From Planctomycetota bacterium (lineage in GTDB: Bacteria > Planctomycetota > Phycisphaerae > Phycisphaerales > SM1A02), in the NCBI GenBank assembly GCA_017859745.1, contig JAFMML010000011.1:1-64000 (forward strand): 64,000 nucleotides of DNA, in the 5' to 3' direction. The position numbers were made by a program, and so were the translations under genes. Position 1 is the first letter of the stretch. Each line of letters starts with the position of its first letter. The notes beneath the pieces are model-generated. The model was given only the letters and a program-made list of their open reading frames with translations. It was not told the origin of the DNA and did not search any database. Shown here one piece after another: positions 1 to 7,993 of this stretch.

Positions 1-74
1 CCGCCCGCGGCGTCGAGCATGGCGAGACGACGCAGGGGGGCGCAGCAAGAAGGCGAAGCCACCCAGGGGACTCG
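1..74. repeat. Duplicated non-coding block, copy 1 (with tRNA-Thr 3' fragment)
   Basis: Bases 1-54 are identical to 139-192, and bases 55-74 are identical to 220-239. The second part is the last 18 bases of the tRNA-Thr gene on the minus strand plus two flanking bases. Copy 1 lacks the 27-base hairpin insert that copy 2 carries at 193-219. After base 74 the tRNA sequence stops, so this copy is a fragment and cannot encode a tRNA. The block may extend beyond the window start. Confidence 0.85.
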
Positions 75-80
75 TACCGA

Positions 81-108
81 GTCTTCGCGAGGCCTGCCTC
101 GCGAAGAC
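81..108. repeat. Perfect 12-bp inverted repeat
   Basis: GTCTTCGCGAGG (81-92) and CCTCGCGAAGAC (97-108) pair perfectly around a 4-base loop. It sits immediately beyond the truncated tRNA copy. Neither side has a clear T tract, so it may be a factor-dependent terminator or a mobile hairpin. No protein-coding gene is visible around it. Confidence 0.6.
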
Positions 109-124
109 GAGGACCGTCGGCCCC

Positions 125-143
125 GGCGGGGCTCCGCCCCGCC
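125..143. repeat. 8-bp GC inverted repeat
   Basis: GGCGGGGC (125-132) and GCCCCGCC (136-143) form a short stem with a 3-base loop at the left edge of repeat copy 2. Its function is unknown. Confidence 0.45.
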
Positions 144-239
144 CGCGGCGTCGAGCATGGCGAGACGACGCAGGGGGGCGCAGCAAGAAGGCGGCACGCT
201 CGCGTGCCGCCTTCGAGGCGAAGCCACCCAGGGGACTCG
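139..239. repeat. Duplicated non-coding block, copy 2 (contains the intact tRNA-Thr 3' end)
   Basis: This is the second copy of the block at 1-74. It differs by a 27-base insertion (193-219) that supplies most of the hairpin downstream of tRNA-Thr. The duplication ends inside the T-arm of the tRNA gene. Confidence 0.85.
187..214 (-). terminator. Hairpin downstream of tRNA-Thr, probable terminator
   Basis: GAAGGCGGCACG (187-198) and CGTGCCGCCTTC (203-214) form a perfect 12-bp stem with a 4-base loop, eight bases beyond the tRNA 3' end. Read on the minus strand it is followed by a weak T-containing stretch (TTGCTG), so it is a plausible but not classic terminator. Confidence 0.55.
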
Positions 240-294
240 AACCCCTGACCTGAGCTTTACGAAAGCTCCGCTCTACCAACTGAGCTAGGGTGGC
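222..294 (-). tRNA. tRNA-Thr (anticodon CGU)
   Basis: The minus strand folds into a complete cloverleaf. The acceptor stem is GCCACCC/GGGTGGC, the D arm GCTC..GAGC, the anticodon stem GAGCT/AGCTC around loop TTCGTAA (anticodon CGT, reading ACG), and the T arm AGGGG-TTCGAGT-CCCCT. The discriminator base is T, and CCA is not encoded. Length is 73 nt. Confidence 0.95.
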
Positions 295-311
295 GGCTGA
301 GATCGTTCGAA

Positions 312-339
312 AATGTACGCGGGACGAACCATCCCGCAA
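312..339 (-). promoter_or_regulatory. Putative promoter of tRNA-Thr
   Basis: On the minus strand a TTGCGG box (334-339) and a TACATT box (312-317) are separated by 16 bases and lie just upstream of the tRNA 5' end at 294. The match to the sigma-70 consensus is moderate. Confidence 0.45.
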
Positions 340-465
340 CCGGTGTCTCCGATCCGCTGTCGCCGAGATCGGCCGGATCCGGGACGGACTTCACTTGGAG
401 GAGGGCTCCCGAGGCCCTCGTGGGAGAGGTTGGATCTGTGGAATAGGGGCTGAAGCGCCCGGGAA

Positions 466-2691
466 TCAATCCAGGATCCAGTTCACCGTCTCGGCGACCG
501 GCAGGTCCAACGCTCCGTAGAGACGCCCTGCCGCATCCGCAACGTCGCCGCTGGCTCCCTGAATCAATCCCGCCAGCGCCGAGGCCTGGGTGGCGTCGGT
601 GCGGTTGCCGAAACGCCGGGCCGATGCCGCCGCCTGATCGAGCAGATCGACCTGCTCGCCATCCATGGCCGTCAGGGCCGCGTCGACGATCGCACGCTGC
701 GCGTCCGCACTGTCGATCATGGCCAGCACCTCGGCCACCATGATTCGCAGGCCACCGGAGGTCGAGTCGAGGGCGTCCAGCAGCGGCCGCTCCGCATCGG
801 CCACGTCGAACACGCCAGATCCGCTCATGGCGAGTCCGCGAAGCGCCTCGAGCGCCAGAACCGCGTAGGTGCGAGCCTCGTCTTCGGTCATGGGGCTGCC
901 GAGCATCGCCTCGAGGAATCTCCCCGCCTCGGCGGCGAACTCGCTGTCGGCGGAAGGCAAGAGCACGGCATGGGCCACATCGTCCTTCAGGGCGTCGCGG
1001 ACCCGCTCGGCGTCGAGCGCCGGAGTGACCGCGATCATCGGAGTCGACGAGGTCACCGACCGACCGCGAACCGCGGTTGCGGCTGCCGCGATGGCGTCCC
1101 CGTTGCCGCGGACGACGATCAGATCGACGCCGTTCTGCGCGAGAATCGCCGGTTCGACTTCGTCGAACGCGCCTCCCGAAGCGAGCACGGTCATGCCGCC
1201 GCCGGCCACCGCCGACGCGACCGCACGACGGACCTCTGCATCGGCTGCGACCACCGCCACGAGGGCGGCGTCGGTCCGGACCGCGGACGCGAGAGTCTGC
1301 ACCACGAGGTCGTCACCGTTGAAACCGGAGCCGGGCCGCGACGCGGCCAACGCGAGCGCCGACTCGAGTCGCACGCGACGACTCGGATAGGTCAGCGCCG
1401 ACTGCAGCGCGCCACTGGAAGGTCCCGAGACCAGACTGTCGGCGCCGGCGATCTGCGACAGCACCTCGATCGCCCGCCGCACCAGCGGGGTGTCCTGCAT
1501 GTCGATCGCCATCGCAAGCACCTCCTGACCGATCGACGCACCGGCGGCGGTGGCGAAGAAGTCGGCGGAGTAGCGGGCATCGCCGTGGATCGGATCCGAA
1601 ACGCCCCCTCGCTCCATCGCGATGGTCCGACGGAGGTCGGCGGCGACGAAGGTCGCAAGCGCCTTGCGATCGCTCGGATCCAGCGCCAGGGCCTGTCGGG
1701 CACACCGCATCGCCATCACGTCGAACCAGATGGACTTGGGCACCGCGGTCGGCTCGAGACCGCCGAAGGTGTCGTAGGACCACACATCGAGCGTGGAGAC
1801 GTCGGCAAGGGACTGCAACGGCGGAAGCGAGACGAGCGCCTCGTCGAGGGCGAGAAATCTGCCTGCGAGCGCCGTGTAGAGCGCCGCGGGAGGCGGCGTC
1901 GCGCCGTCCTCGAACTCGACGCCCATCACCCGCCCGAGCGCAGCGGCCGCCGCCGCTGCGGTCCGCGGATCGCTCGAGGACACCGCGAGTTCGGCAAGCA
2001 CCGGTGCAGCCGGACGGGCCGCGGGGTCGCCGATCGTCTGCAACACCGCGATCACCCGCGTCGCCGCGGTGGGCTCGAGATCGAGAAGCGCCGCCGCGAG
2101 GGGCTGGACCGCGGTGCCGCCGAGTCGCTGGCCGATCACCGTCTCGACTTCACCAAGCAGGACGGGATCCTCGCCGTTGACGATGACCTCGAGAAGCGGA
2201 CGCACCGCATACGGACCGGCCTGAGCGAGACGGTCGCGCGCCATCATCCGCCCGCGAACGGTGCCGGTGAGCATGCCCACGGCCTGCTGGATCCGAGCGG
2301 GATCCGTGGCGAGATCGAATCGTCCACGCTGCAGTCGCGATCGAAGCTCGGCGACCTGGGAGACCGTGCCCTGGAGCCGACGCCCCGAGACGAGAGCCCG
2401 ATCGAGCCGTTCGGCGAGTCCGCTCTCGTCGACGAGATCGGCAAGTTCGGAATCGGTGATGCCCGAGTCCAGAAGCGCCGTCGCTGCCGCACCGGCCAGG
2501 TCTCCTCGTCCGATGACCACGTAGTGGATGAAGTCCTCGAGGTTCCGCTGCTGGCCTGCTGCAGACTGCTGAACACCCGGCTCGGGCATCGCGGCCGCCG
2601 TGAGGGCGGGGGTGAACGCGAAGGTCAGGGTCGCCGCCACGGCAAGGCCGCATCGGCGGGAGATCGGATCGAAGCCGGGATTGGTCGCCAT
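466..2691 (-). CDS. Secreted HEAT-repeat-like protein with a degenerate receiver-like domain
   Basis: A 741-residue protein with an N-terminal signal peptide (hydrophobic core AVAATLTFAF, Ala-rich cleavage region near residues 30-36), so it is probably periplasmic. The middle is rich in Ala/Leu helical repeats resembling HEAT/armadillo units (for example GPYAVRPLLEVI and GDPAARPAAPVLAELA). Residues about 470-597 read like a response-regulator receiver fold: a beta strand ALVAVVAADAEV, a later strand VDLIVVRGN, and further strands at the expected spacing. The phosphoacceptor Asp position is Arg and the conserved Lys is missing, so it should not be phosphorylated. More helices follow to the C terminus. 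It stands alone, divergent from the riboswitch-controlled gene pair. No function is assigned; protein-protein scaffolding is an inference. Confidence 0.8.
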   Translation of the reverse strand: MATNPGFDPISRRCGLAVAATLTFAFTPALTAAAMPEPGVQQSAAGQQRNLEDFIHYVVIGRGDLAGAAATALLDSGITDSELADLVDESGLAERLDRALVSGRRLQGTVSQVAELRSRLQRGRFDLATDPARIQQAVGMLTGTVRGRMMARDRLAQAGPYAVRPLLEVIVNGEDPVLLGEVETVIGQRLGGTAVQPLAAALLDLEPTAATRVIAVLQTIGDPAARPAAPVLAELAVSSSDPRTAAAAAAALGRVMGVEFEDGATPPPAALYTALAGRFLALDEALVSLPPLQSLADVSTLDVWSYDTFGGLEPTAVPKSIWFDVMAMRCARQALALDPSDRKALATFVAADLRRTIAMERGGVSDPIHGDARYSADFFATAAGASIGQEVLAMAIDMQDTPLVRRAIEVLSQIAGADSLVSGPSSGALQSALTYPSRRVRLESALALAASRPGSGFNGDDLVVQTLASAVRTDAALVAVVAADAEVRRAVASAVAGGGMTVLASGGAFDEVEPAILAQNGVDLIVVRGNGDAIAAAATAVRGRSVTSSTPMIAVTPALDAERVRDALKDDVAHAVLLPSADSEFAAEAGRFLEAMLGSPMTEDEARTYAVLALEALRGLAMSGSGVFDVADAERPLLDALDSTSGGLRIMVAEVLAMIDSADAQRAIVDAALTAMDGEQVDLLDQAAASARRFGNRTDATQASALAGLIQGASGDVADAAGRLYGALDLPVAETVNWILD

Positions 2692-2876
2692 CTGGTCGCT
2701 CGTTCCTGAGGAGGAGGCGTGGTTTGGACCACGGCCGCCGTCGGATTCGGGGCGGACTCCGGTCGCGGGACGCGGGTGCGGAGCCCAACTGCGGACGAAG
2801 CCTCGGACGATACCGCCCCCGCTTCGAGGGTGTCAACGAAGGTGCCTCCGAGCGAGGGGCGTTATGCTGCGTTCGT

Positions 2877-3131
2877 TCGAGGTTCGCCGGGATCGGGTCC
2901 CGGCCGTCGCGAGCTTCGCGACGAGGGAAGGCGGTGAAAAACCGCCGCGGACGCGCCGCCGTGAAGGGCGGATCGGTTCGGAAGCTCGCCGAAGCGCCGA
3001 CGTGGATGGACACGCCGGCGCCGAAGACGAATCCGATCGATCCACGCTTGGATCACCGCATGGCCACTGACCCCGATGGGTTGGGAAGGCCGATCCGAAG
3101 CGAACGCCCCAAGCCGGAAGACCTGCCTCGA
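2877..3131 (+). promoter_or_regulatory. Cobalamin (B12) riboswitch
   Basis: The conserved elements of the cobalamin aptamer appear in order. GGGAAGGCGGTGAAAAACCG begins at 2925, followed by GCGGACGCGCCGCCGTGAA (family pattern GCGGACCCGCCACTGTGA). The ATGGCCACTG box lies at 3060-3069 and GGGAAGG at 3083-3089. The 3' B12 box AAGCCGGAAGACCTGCC is at 3111-3127. A closing P1 helix can form between TCGAGG (2877-2882) and CCTCGA (3126-3131). Several G/C changes against the consensus fit the high G+C genome. It reads in the direction of the gene at 3421, where adenosylcobalamin or another cobalamin should repress expression, as is usual for this class. Confidence 0.9.
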
Positions 3132-3420
3132 CGGTTCGGGTCGACGCCCCCGCGACATGGGGTGGTCGAACGGTGTCGGAGTCGAAGGCCGATTCGGTCG
3201 TTGCTCCGCGACCCCTCCCCCCGCCTCCTCAGGAAGGCGGAAGGATTCGAGGGCAACCTCGTCGGTGCCGGTGCCGCGTCGCGGCCCGAAGCCCGGCGGA
3301 GTCCCCTCGCATCGAAGGGACACCGCTCGCCCGCCGCTCCACCTCGTGAAGGCGTCCGCCCCCGTCGTCGGTCCGCGGCTCGACCGACGCCGGCTGGTTC
3401 GCCGCACGGAGTGTGCATCC
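3132..3420 (+). other. Long leader between the cobalamin aptamer and the first gene
   Basis: No convincing gene is present in these 289 bases. Imperfect pairing is possible between GGTTCGGGTCGACGCCCC (from 3133) and GGGGTGGTCGAAC (3159-3171) directly after the aptamer, which may be part of the expression platform. A second GC-rich stem region lies around 3200-3300. The start codon at 3421 is preceded by a weak CGGAG at about 3405-3409. Whether control is by termination or by masking translation cannot be told by eye. Confidence 0.4.
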
Positions 3421-4353
3421 ATGTCCGTCCAGCTTTCCTTCCGTGGACTCCTCGCCCCCGTGTCCGTGTTCGTGTCGGTGGGGATCGCCTCCGCATCCCT
3501 GGGCCAGTCGCCGTACGCGATTGAAGTCGTCGAGTACCTGCCGGGCGTCGGCGTCCCCGCCGGCTACGACGTCCCCGAGTCGGCGCTGGGCGCGCCGTCC
3601 CGATTCACCGACGACCCGCTGTTTCCCAGCGCGGTGACGCCGTTTTCATCCGCCTACCTGCCTGCGCAGGTCTGCGGGGTCGGCGGCGGCGGCCATCTGG
3701 TGATCGCCTTCGAGTCGCCGGTCGTCGACGATCCCATGAATCCCTTCGGCATCGACCTGCTGATCTTCGGGAACTCGTTCTTCATCGACGCGGCCTACCC
3801 CGCGGGCGTGGTCGGGAGCTTCTTCGGCGACGGTGGCGTCGTCGAAGTCAGCGCCGACGGCAAGGCGTGGTTCGAGGTTGCCGAGGTCGACGCCGACGGT
3901 CTGTTCCCGACGCTCGGCTACGAGGATGTCGGTCCCTATCCGACCCTCCCCGGCAACGTGCCGACCGACTTCACCCGACCCGTCGATCCGATGCTCGGTC
4001 CCCTGCTCGTCGGCATGACCCACGAGCAGGTCGTGGCGGCCTACGCCGGCAGTGGAGGCGGCGCTGGAATCGATCTGGCCTCGGTCGGTCTCCCCGAAGT
4101 CTCGTTCGTGCGGGTCTCGCTGCCTGCCGGATCGGGCTTCACGATCGAGATCGATGCCGCCAGCGACGTCTCGCCTCCAGCGGCCGATCCGGACCTCGAC
4201 GGCGATGGAGCGATCGGCGGCGGCGACCTGACGATCCTGCTTGCGTCCTGGGGCGAGTCCGGCGCGAACATCCCGGCGGATCTCGATGGCGATGGAGCCG
4301 TCGGCGGCAGCGACCTCACGATCCTGCTCTCGAACTGGAACTTGGAAGGATGA
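3421..4353 (+). CDS. Cobalamin-riboswitch-controlled secreted protein with tandem dockerin-like repeats
   Basis: A 310-residue protein. ATG 3421 is chosen because a clear signal peptide follows (PVSVFVSVGIASASLGQ) and everything upstream is riboswitch leader. The central part (about residues 28-250) is a beta-rich extracellular-type domain with no motif I can name. The C terminus carries two dockerin-like calcium-binding repeats, DLDGDGAIGGGDLTILLASW and DLDGDGAVGGSDLTILLSNW. In this group such repeats are common at the C termini of exported proteins. The stop codon overlaps the start of the pseudopilin gene (ATGA), so both share the B12-controlled message. Likely location is the cell surface or periplasm. 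A role in cobalamin capture or uptake is inferred from regulation only. Confidence 0.8.
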   Translation: MSVQLSFRGLLAPVSVFVSVGIASASLGQSPYAIEVVEYLPGVGVPAGYDVPESALGAPSRFTDDPLFPSAVTPFSSAYLPAQVCGVGGGGHLVIAFESPVVDDPMNPFGIDLLIFGNSFFIDAAYPAGVVGSFFGDGGVVEVSADGKAWFEVAEVDADGLFPTLGYEDVGPYPTLPGNVPTDFTRPVDPMLGPLLVGMTHEQVVAAYAGSGGGAGIDLASVGLPEVSFVRVSLPAGSGFTIEIDAASDVSPPAADPDLDGDGAIGGGDLTILLASWGESGANIPADLDGDGAVGGSDLTILLSNWNLEG

Positions 4354-5174
4354 CCCGCAACGTGCTTCCGACGGGAGCCTCGTGCGCCCGCAGGCGACGT
4401 GGAATCACCCTCACCGAGACGCTCGTCGCGATCTCGATCATGACCGCGATGGTGGGCCTTCTCGTCCCGGCCCTCGGCACCGTGAGGTCCGAGGCGAGGT
4501 CCTCCACCTGCCTGAGCCACCTTCGGCATCTTGGCACCGGCATGACTGCGTACACGTCGTCGTACCGTGGCCGTTTCCCGCCCGCCATCGTCCACTTCGT
4601 CTCCAACGGCGGTCTCGTCACCCACGCCTGGGACTTCCGCCACGAAGCCGACGGCTCGGTCGAACCCGGCGCGCTGCGCGGCTTCACCGATCGCCCCGAG
4701 ATCGTGCAGCAATGCCCCTGTTGCACCGAGTCGTCGACGTTCGGGAACGACCCCGCGACCGGCTACAACTACAACACGACCTACCTCGGCGACGAAGGTC
4801 GTCTGCCCACGCTCGGCGACGACGGACGGGTGATCGAGGGCTGGGAGAACGCGCGTCGCGGCATTCCCCTATCGAGGCACCGGCGGACCTCGACCACCGC
4901 GATGCTCGGAGACGGTGGCTGGTCGGCCGGCGCGAACAAGTTCATGCGGGCGCCCTCCAACGACATCGAGAACGACTGGGGCACGGTCTACGCCGGCGGA
5001 CAGGCGTACCGCCACTCCGGGCGGACCAACGTGGCCTGGTTGGACGGCCACCTCTCGTCGGAACCGGTCGCCCACGACGGCCCGCAGGCCGACACCGCCT
5101 TCGCGACGGATCTGCTGGGTTCTCCCGCCAATGGGTTCCTGTCGTCGGACGACTCGTCCTACGACCCCCGCTGA
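4350..5174 (+). CDS. Prepilin-like protein with H-X9-DG motif
   Basis: A 274-residue protein translationally coupled to the preceding gene by an ATGA overlap. The N terminus has a class III prepilin signal: basic RRRRG, cleavage before ITLTE with the Glu at +5, then a hydrophobic helix (SIMTAMVGLLVPALGTV). After it comes the STCLSHLRHLGTGM segment typical of the large planctomycete type II pseudopilin family. Near the C terminus is HSGRTNVAWLDG, an exact H-X9-DG motif of the prepilin-processing-associated family. Cys residues at about 127-130 (CPCC) could form disulfides. It should be a membrane-anchored pseudopilin, and its place under a cobalamin riboswitch is unusual. It overlaps the convergent mutL 3' end by 16 bases. 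Confidence 0.85.
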   Translation: MTRNVLPTGASCARRRRGITLTETLVAISIMTAMVGLLVPALGTVRSEARSSTCLSHLRHLGTGMTAYTSSYRGRFPPAIVHFVSNGGLVTHAWDFRHEADGSVEPGALRGFTDRPEIVQQCPCCTESSTFGNDPATGYNYNTTYLGDEGRLPTLGDDGRVIEGWENARRGIPLSRHRRTSTTAMLGDGGWSAGANKFMRAPSNDIENDWGTVYAGGQAYRHSGRTNVAWLDGHLSSEPVAHDGPQADTAFATDLLGSPANGFLSSDDSSYDPR

Positions 5175-6985
5175 CCGGTCTCGGCACTGCGACCGAAGCG
5201 TCGCCGCAGCTCACTCCACGAGATCCGCAGGGTGGTCGGACGACCATGCGGGCAGTGGGTCGAGCGTTCACATGCCTCGGCGGACTCGAGAAGCGCCTCG
5301 GCGGCGAGCGAGGCCAGTCCGTCCCCCGCCCGGACCGAGGCCTTGCAGGCCATCATCGACAACACCTCGTCGAGAGCCGCCGCCTCGTCGGGAATCGGGC
5401 CACGGTCGATCCATCGCTGGAGCAGATCCAGCACGAACTCCGCCGCCTCGACGCCGCGTGAGGCCAACAGCGTCGGTGCCGCCTCGACGGCGATGGTTCG
5501 CTCGCCGAACGGCGACACCTCGAGGCCCAGCCGACGGAAGAGCGGCGTCGCATCCTCGAGGGCCTCGAGTTGGGCGGCGCTCGCCTCTCGCACCAGCGGA
5601 GTCAGCAAACGCTGCGACTCGAGCGGCCCATCGAGAATCCTCGCCCGAAGGCGCTCGAAGGAGAGTCGCTCGTGCAAGGCGTGCTGATCGACGACGACGA
5701 GCCCCTCCTCGTCCTCGGTCACCAGAAAGCTGTCTGCGACCTGCAGCACTCCTCGGGAGGTCGATCGCGTGGTCGGCAAGGTCTCGACGGTGGGTGCCGC
5801 GCCCAGGGCGGCGGCGGCCCTGCCGTAGTCGAAGCCCTTGGGCCCGGTCGAGTGCGTGCGCGACCAGTCGCCACCCGGGCTCGATCGCGCGAAGAGGCCA
5901 GGGGGCTCCGATCCCGATCCGGCCGACGGCCTCGGCGCCGCCGACGTCGCCGGCACCGCGCTGCCGGGCTCGAAGGACGGCGTCAGCGAAATCGCCTGCA
6001 ACGCCGCGCGCACGCCGCGACGCACCGCGGCATGCACCGCATCGGCACGGCGAAAACGCACTTCGGTCTTCGCCGGATGCACGTTGACGTCGACCTCCGA
6101 CGGATCGAGATCGATGAACAGGAACGCCAACGGATGCCGGTCCCCGGGCATGACGCCGCGAAACCCCTCGCGCACGGCGTGGATCACAAGGCGGTCCTGA
6201 ATCGCGCGCCCGTTGAGAAAGATCCGCTGGTGGCGGGCCTGGGGCCGTGCGACCTCCGGACGCCCGACGAATCCCCACACCCGCGGCGCCGCAGGATCCG
6301 CACCGCCAACCGGCTCGACGCGCACGAGCGACGGCGCGATGTCGCCACCCACGATCGCCTCGATCCGCTGGGCCGGCTCCGCGGTCGCCGCCACATCGAT
6401 CGCTTCGCGACCGTCGATCGAGAGACGGAACGCGACATCCGGCCTCGCGACGGCGATGGTGCGGATGAGCTCGGCGATCCGGGTGCCCTCGGTGCGAGGG
6501 GTCTTCAGGAACTTCCTGCGAGCGGGAACGTTTCGGAACAGATGTTCCACGACCACGAGCGTGCCGGGAGGCGAGGCCGCCGGGCGCACATCGTCGCGCC
6601 GCCCCTCGTCGACGATCAGCTCGGCGCCTTCGGCGGCGTCGCGAGGACGCGATCGGATTCGAACCGTGGCAACCGCGGCGATCGAGGCCAGCGCCTCGCC
6701 ACGGAATCCCAGGGTGGCGATCCGGTCGAGGTCGGCGGACTCGGAGATCTTGCTGGTGGCATGGGCTTCCACCGCAAGCGGCAACTCCTCCGCCGGGATG
6801 CCGCCTCCGTCGTCGGCGACCTCGATCGAGTCGATGCCGCCGCCGGCGATCGACACCGAGATCCGGGTGGCGCCGGCGTCGAGGGCGTTCTCGACGAGTT
6901 CCTTCACCACGCTTGCGGGGCGTTCGACGACCTCGCCGGCGGCGATCTGATCGACGAGCAGCGGAGGCAGGCGTCGAATGGGCAT
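5159..6985 (-). CDS. mutL: DNA mismatch repair protein MutL
   Basis: A 608-residue protein. The N-terminal GHKL ATPase domain shows ELVENALDAG (about 29-38), DDGGGI (about 58-63) and TLGFRGEAL (about 90-98), the standard MutL motifs. A linker rich in Pro, Ala and Ser follows. The C-terminal dimerisation domain carries DQHALHERLSFE (about residue 430), an exact DQHA-X2-E-X4-E endonuclease motif, together with ACKASVRAGD and CPHGRP near the end. It should therefore be a nicking MutL of the MutH-less type. No mutS is in the window. It is convergent with the pseudopilin gene and ends 16 bases inside it. Confidence 0.95.
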   Translation of the reverse strand: MPIRRLPPLLVDQIAAGEVVERPASVVKELVENALDAGATRISVSIAGGGIDSIEVADDGGGIPAEELPLAVEAHATSKISESADLDRIATLGFRGEALASIAAVATVRIRSRPRDAAEGAELIVDEGRRDDVRPAASPPGTLVVVEHLFRNVPARRKFLKTPRTEGTRIAELIRTIAVARPDVAFRLSIDGREAIDVAATAEPAQRIEAIVGGDIAPSLVRVEPVGGADPAAPRVWGFVGRPEVARPQARHQRIFLNGRAIQDRLVIHAVREGFRGVMPGDRHPLAFLFIDLDPSEVDVNVHPAKTEVRFRRADAVHAAVRRGVRAALQAISLTPSFEPGSAVPATSAAPRPSAGSGSEPPGLFARSSPGGDWSRTHSTGPKGFDYGRAAAALGAAPTVETLPTTRSTSRGVLQVADSFLVTEDEEGLVVVDQHALHERLSFERLRARILDGPLESQRLLTPLVREASAAQLEALEDATPLFRRLGLEVSPFGERTIAVEAAPTLLASRGVEAAEFVLDLLQRWIDRGPIPDEAAALDEVLSMMACKASVRAGDGLASLAAEALLESAEACERSTHCPHGRPTTLRISWSELRRRFGRSAETGQRGS

Positions 6986-7138
6986 CGCCGCAGTCTACGG
7001 ACCGGCGTCCCGGGGTTCGCGGGCGACCTCGCCCATTCCTCACGCGAAACGCTGCGAATTCCCGACACAGAACACGGGGGGAGGGCCGACGCTTCCTCGC
7101 ACCCCGCCCGTTCGCGGCCACCTCCTTCGACGCCCGCC

Positions 7139-7993
7139 ATGACGCCGCCCTCCGGCCACATCTTCGATTCGATCGCCCCCACCGGGTCCGACGACGGGTC
7201 GGACGTGGCGATCATCGGCGATGTCCACGGCTGCGGCGCGAGCCTCGAGGCCCTCCTCGATCGCCTCGATCGGGAGTGCCCTCGGTCCAGATCGGTGCTG
7301 GTGGGAGACCTCTTCACCAAGGGCGACACGCCCGAGGTCGTCGTCGAACTGATGCTGGCGAGGGCGGCATCGGGGCGACCGATCGAAGCGGTGTGCGGCA
7401 ACCACGACCGGCGCATGCTCGCAGCGATGCTCGCGATCGAGCACGGGGCGCCGGTCGAAGATCTCCCTCGGGCGGAGCGTCGCTGCCTGGATCGCCTCGA
7501 GCGACATGGCCGAGTCGCCGGGGCCCGGGAGATCCTCGAGGCGACCGTCGCTCGAGTCGAGATTCGGGATCCGGACGCAGGATGGACCGTGCTGCACGCC
7601 GGCATCGATCCTCGGCTCGGCCTCGATGGCACGCCCGACGAGGTCAAGTGGTCGATCAAGGCACGCCCCGGCGAGCGTCACTGGTGGGACTGCTACGACG
7701 GCGGCGACGGGCTGCTGGTCTTCGGCCACAAGCCCGTGACCGCACCGATGCGACGTTGCGTCGAACGATGCCCCGTCGCGGTCAATGTGGACACGGGTTG
7801 CGTCTACGGGGGCGCCCTCACGGCCTATCTCGTCGGCGAAGACCGATTCCTCTGGGTGCCGGGTCCGGACGTGGCCGAGGAGCGACCCGCCCGCCGGACT
7901 CGCCCGATCACCCGGGAGGCGGATCGCCGGGATTCCACCGTCCCGCAAGAGGCATCGGCCGTCCCCGGCCGAAGGCCCGCGGGCTCGTCTTGA
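7139..7993 (+). CDS. Calcineurin-like metallophosphatase (PrpE / diadenosine tetraphosphatase type)
   Basis: A 284-residue protein. The metallophosphoesterase motifs are in order: GDVHG (about residue 24), VGDLFTKGD (replacing the commoner GDxxDRG), GNHDRR, a mid-protein His (LHAG) and GHKPV. The architecture matches the PPP-type Ap4A hydrolase/PrpE branch, which cleaves bis(5'-nucleosyl) tetraphosphates or acts on phosphoproteins; the substrate is not decided by sequence. ATG 7139 is the first start that precedes the domain. The last 29 codons overlap the 3' end of the convergent NAD synthetase gene by 86 bases, so the Arg-rich C-terminal tail is probably not conserved. Confidence 0.8.
   Translation: MTPPSGHIFDSIAPTGSDDGSDVAIIGDVHGCGASLEALLDRLDRECPRSRSVLVGDLFTKGDTPEVVVELMLARAASGRPIEAVCGNHDRRMLAAMLAIEHGAPVEDLPRAERRCLDRLERHGRVAGAREILEATVARVEIRDPDAGWTVLHAGIDPRLGLDGTPDEVKWSIKARPGERHWWDCYDGGDGLLVFGHKPVTAPMRRCVERCPVAVNVDTGCVYGGALTAYLVGEDRFLWVPGPDVAEERPARRTRPITREADRRDSTVPQEASAVPGRRPAGSS

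Noticed and set aside
1-294. Integrated genetic element at tRNA-Thr
   Set aside because: The tRNA fragment resembles an attachment-site remnant, but no integrase, phage or plasmid gene is visible within the window; kept only as a finding about the duplication.
2600-3420. Several open frames on both strands through the riboswitch leader
   Set aside because: They cross the conserved B12 aptamer and its leader and give basic, motif-free peptides.
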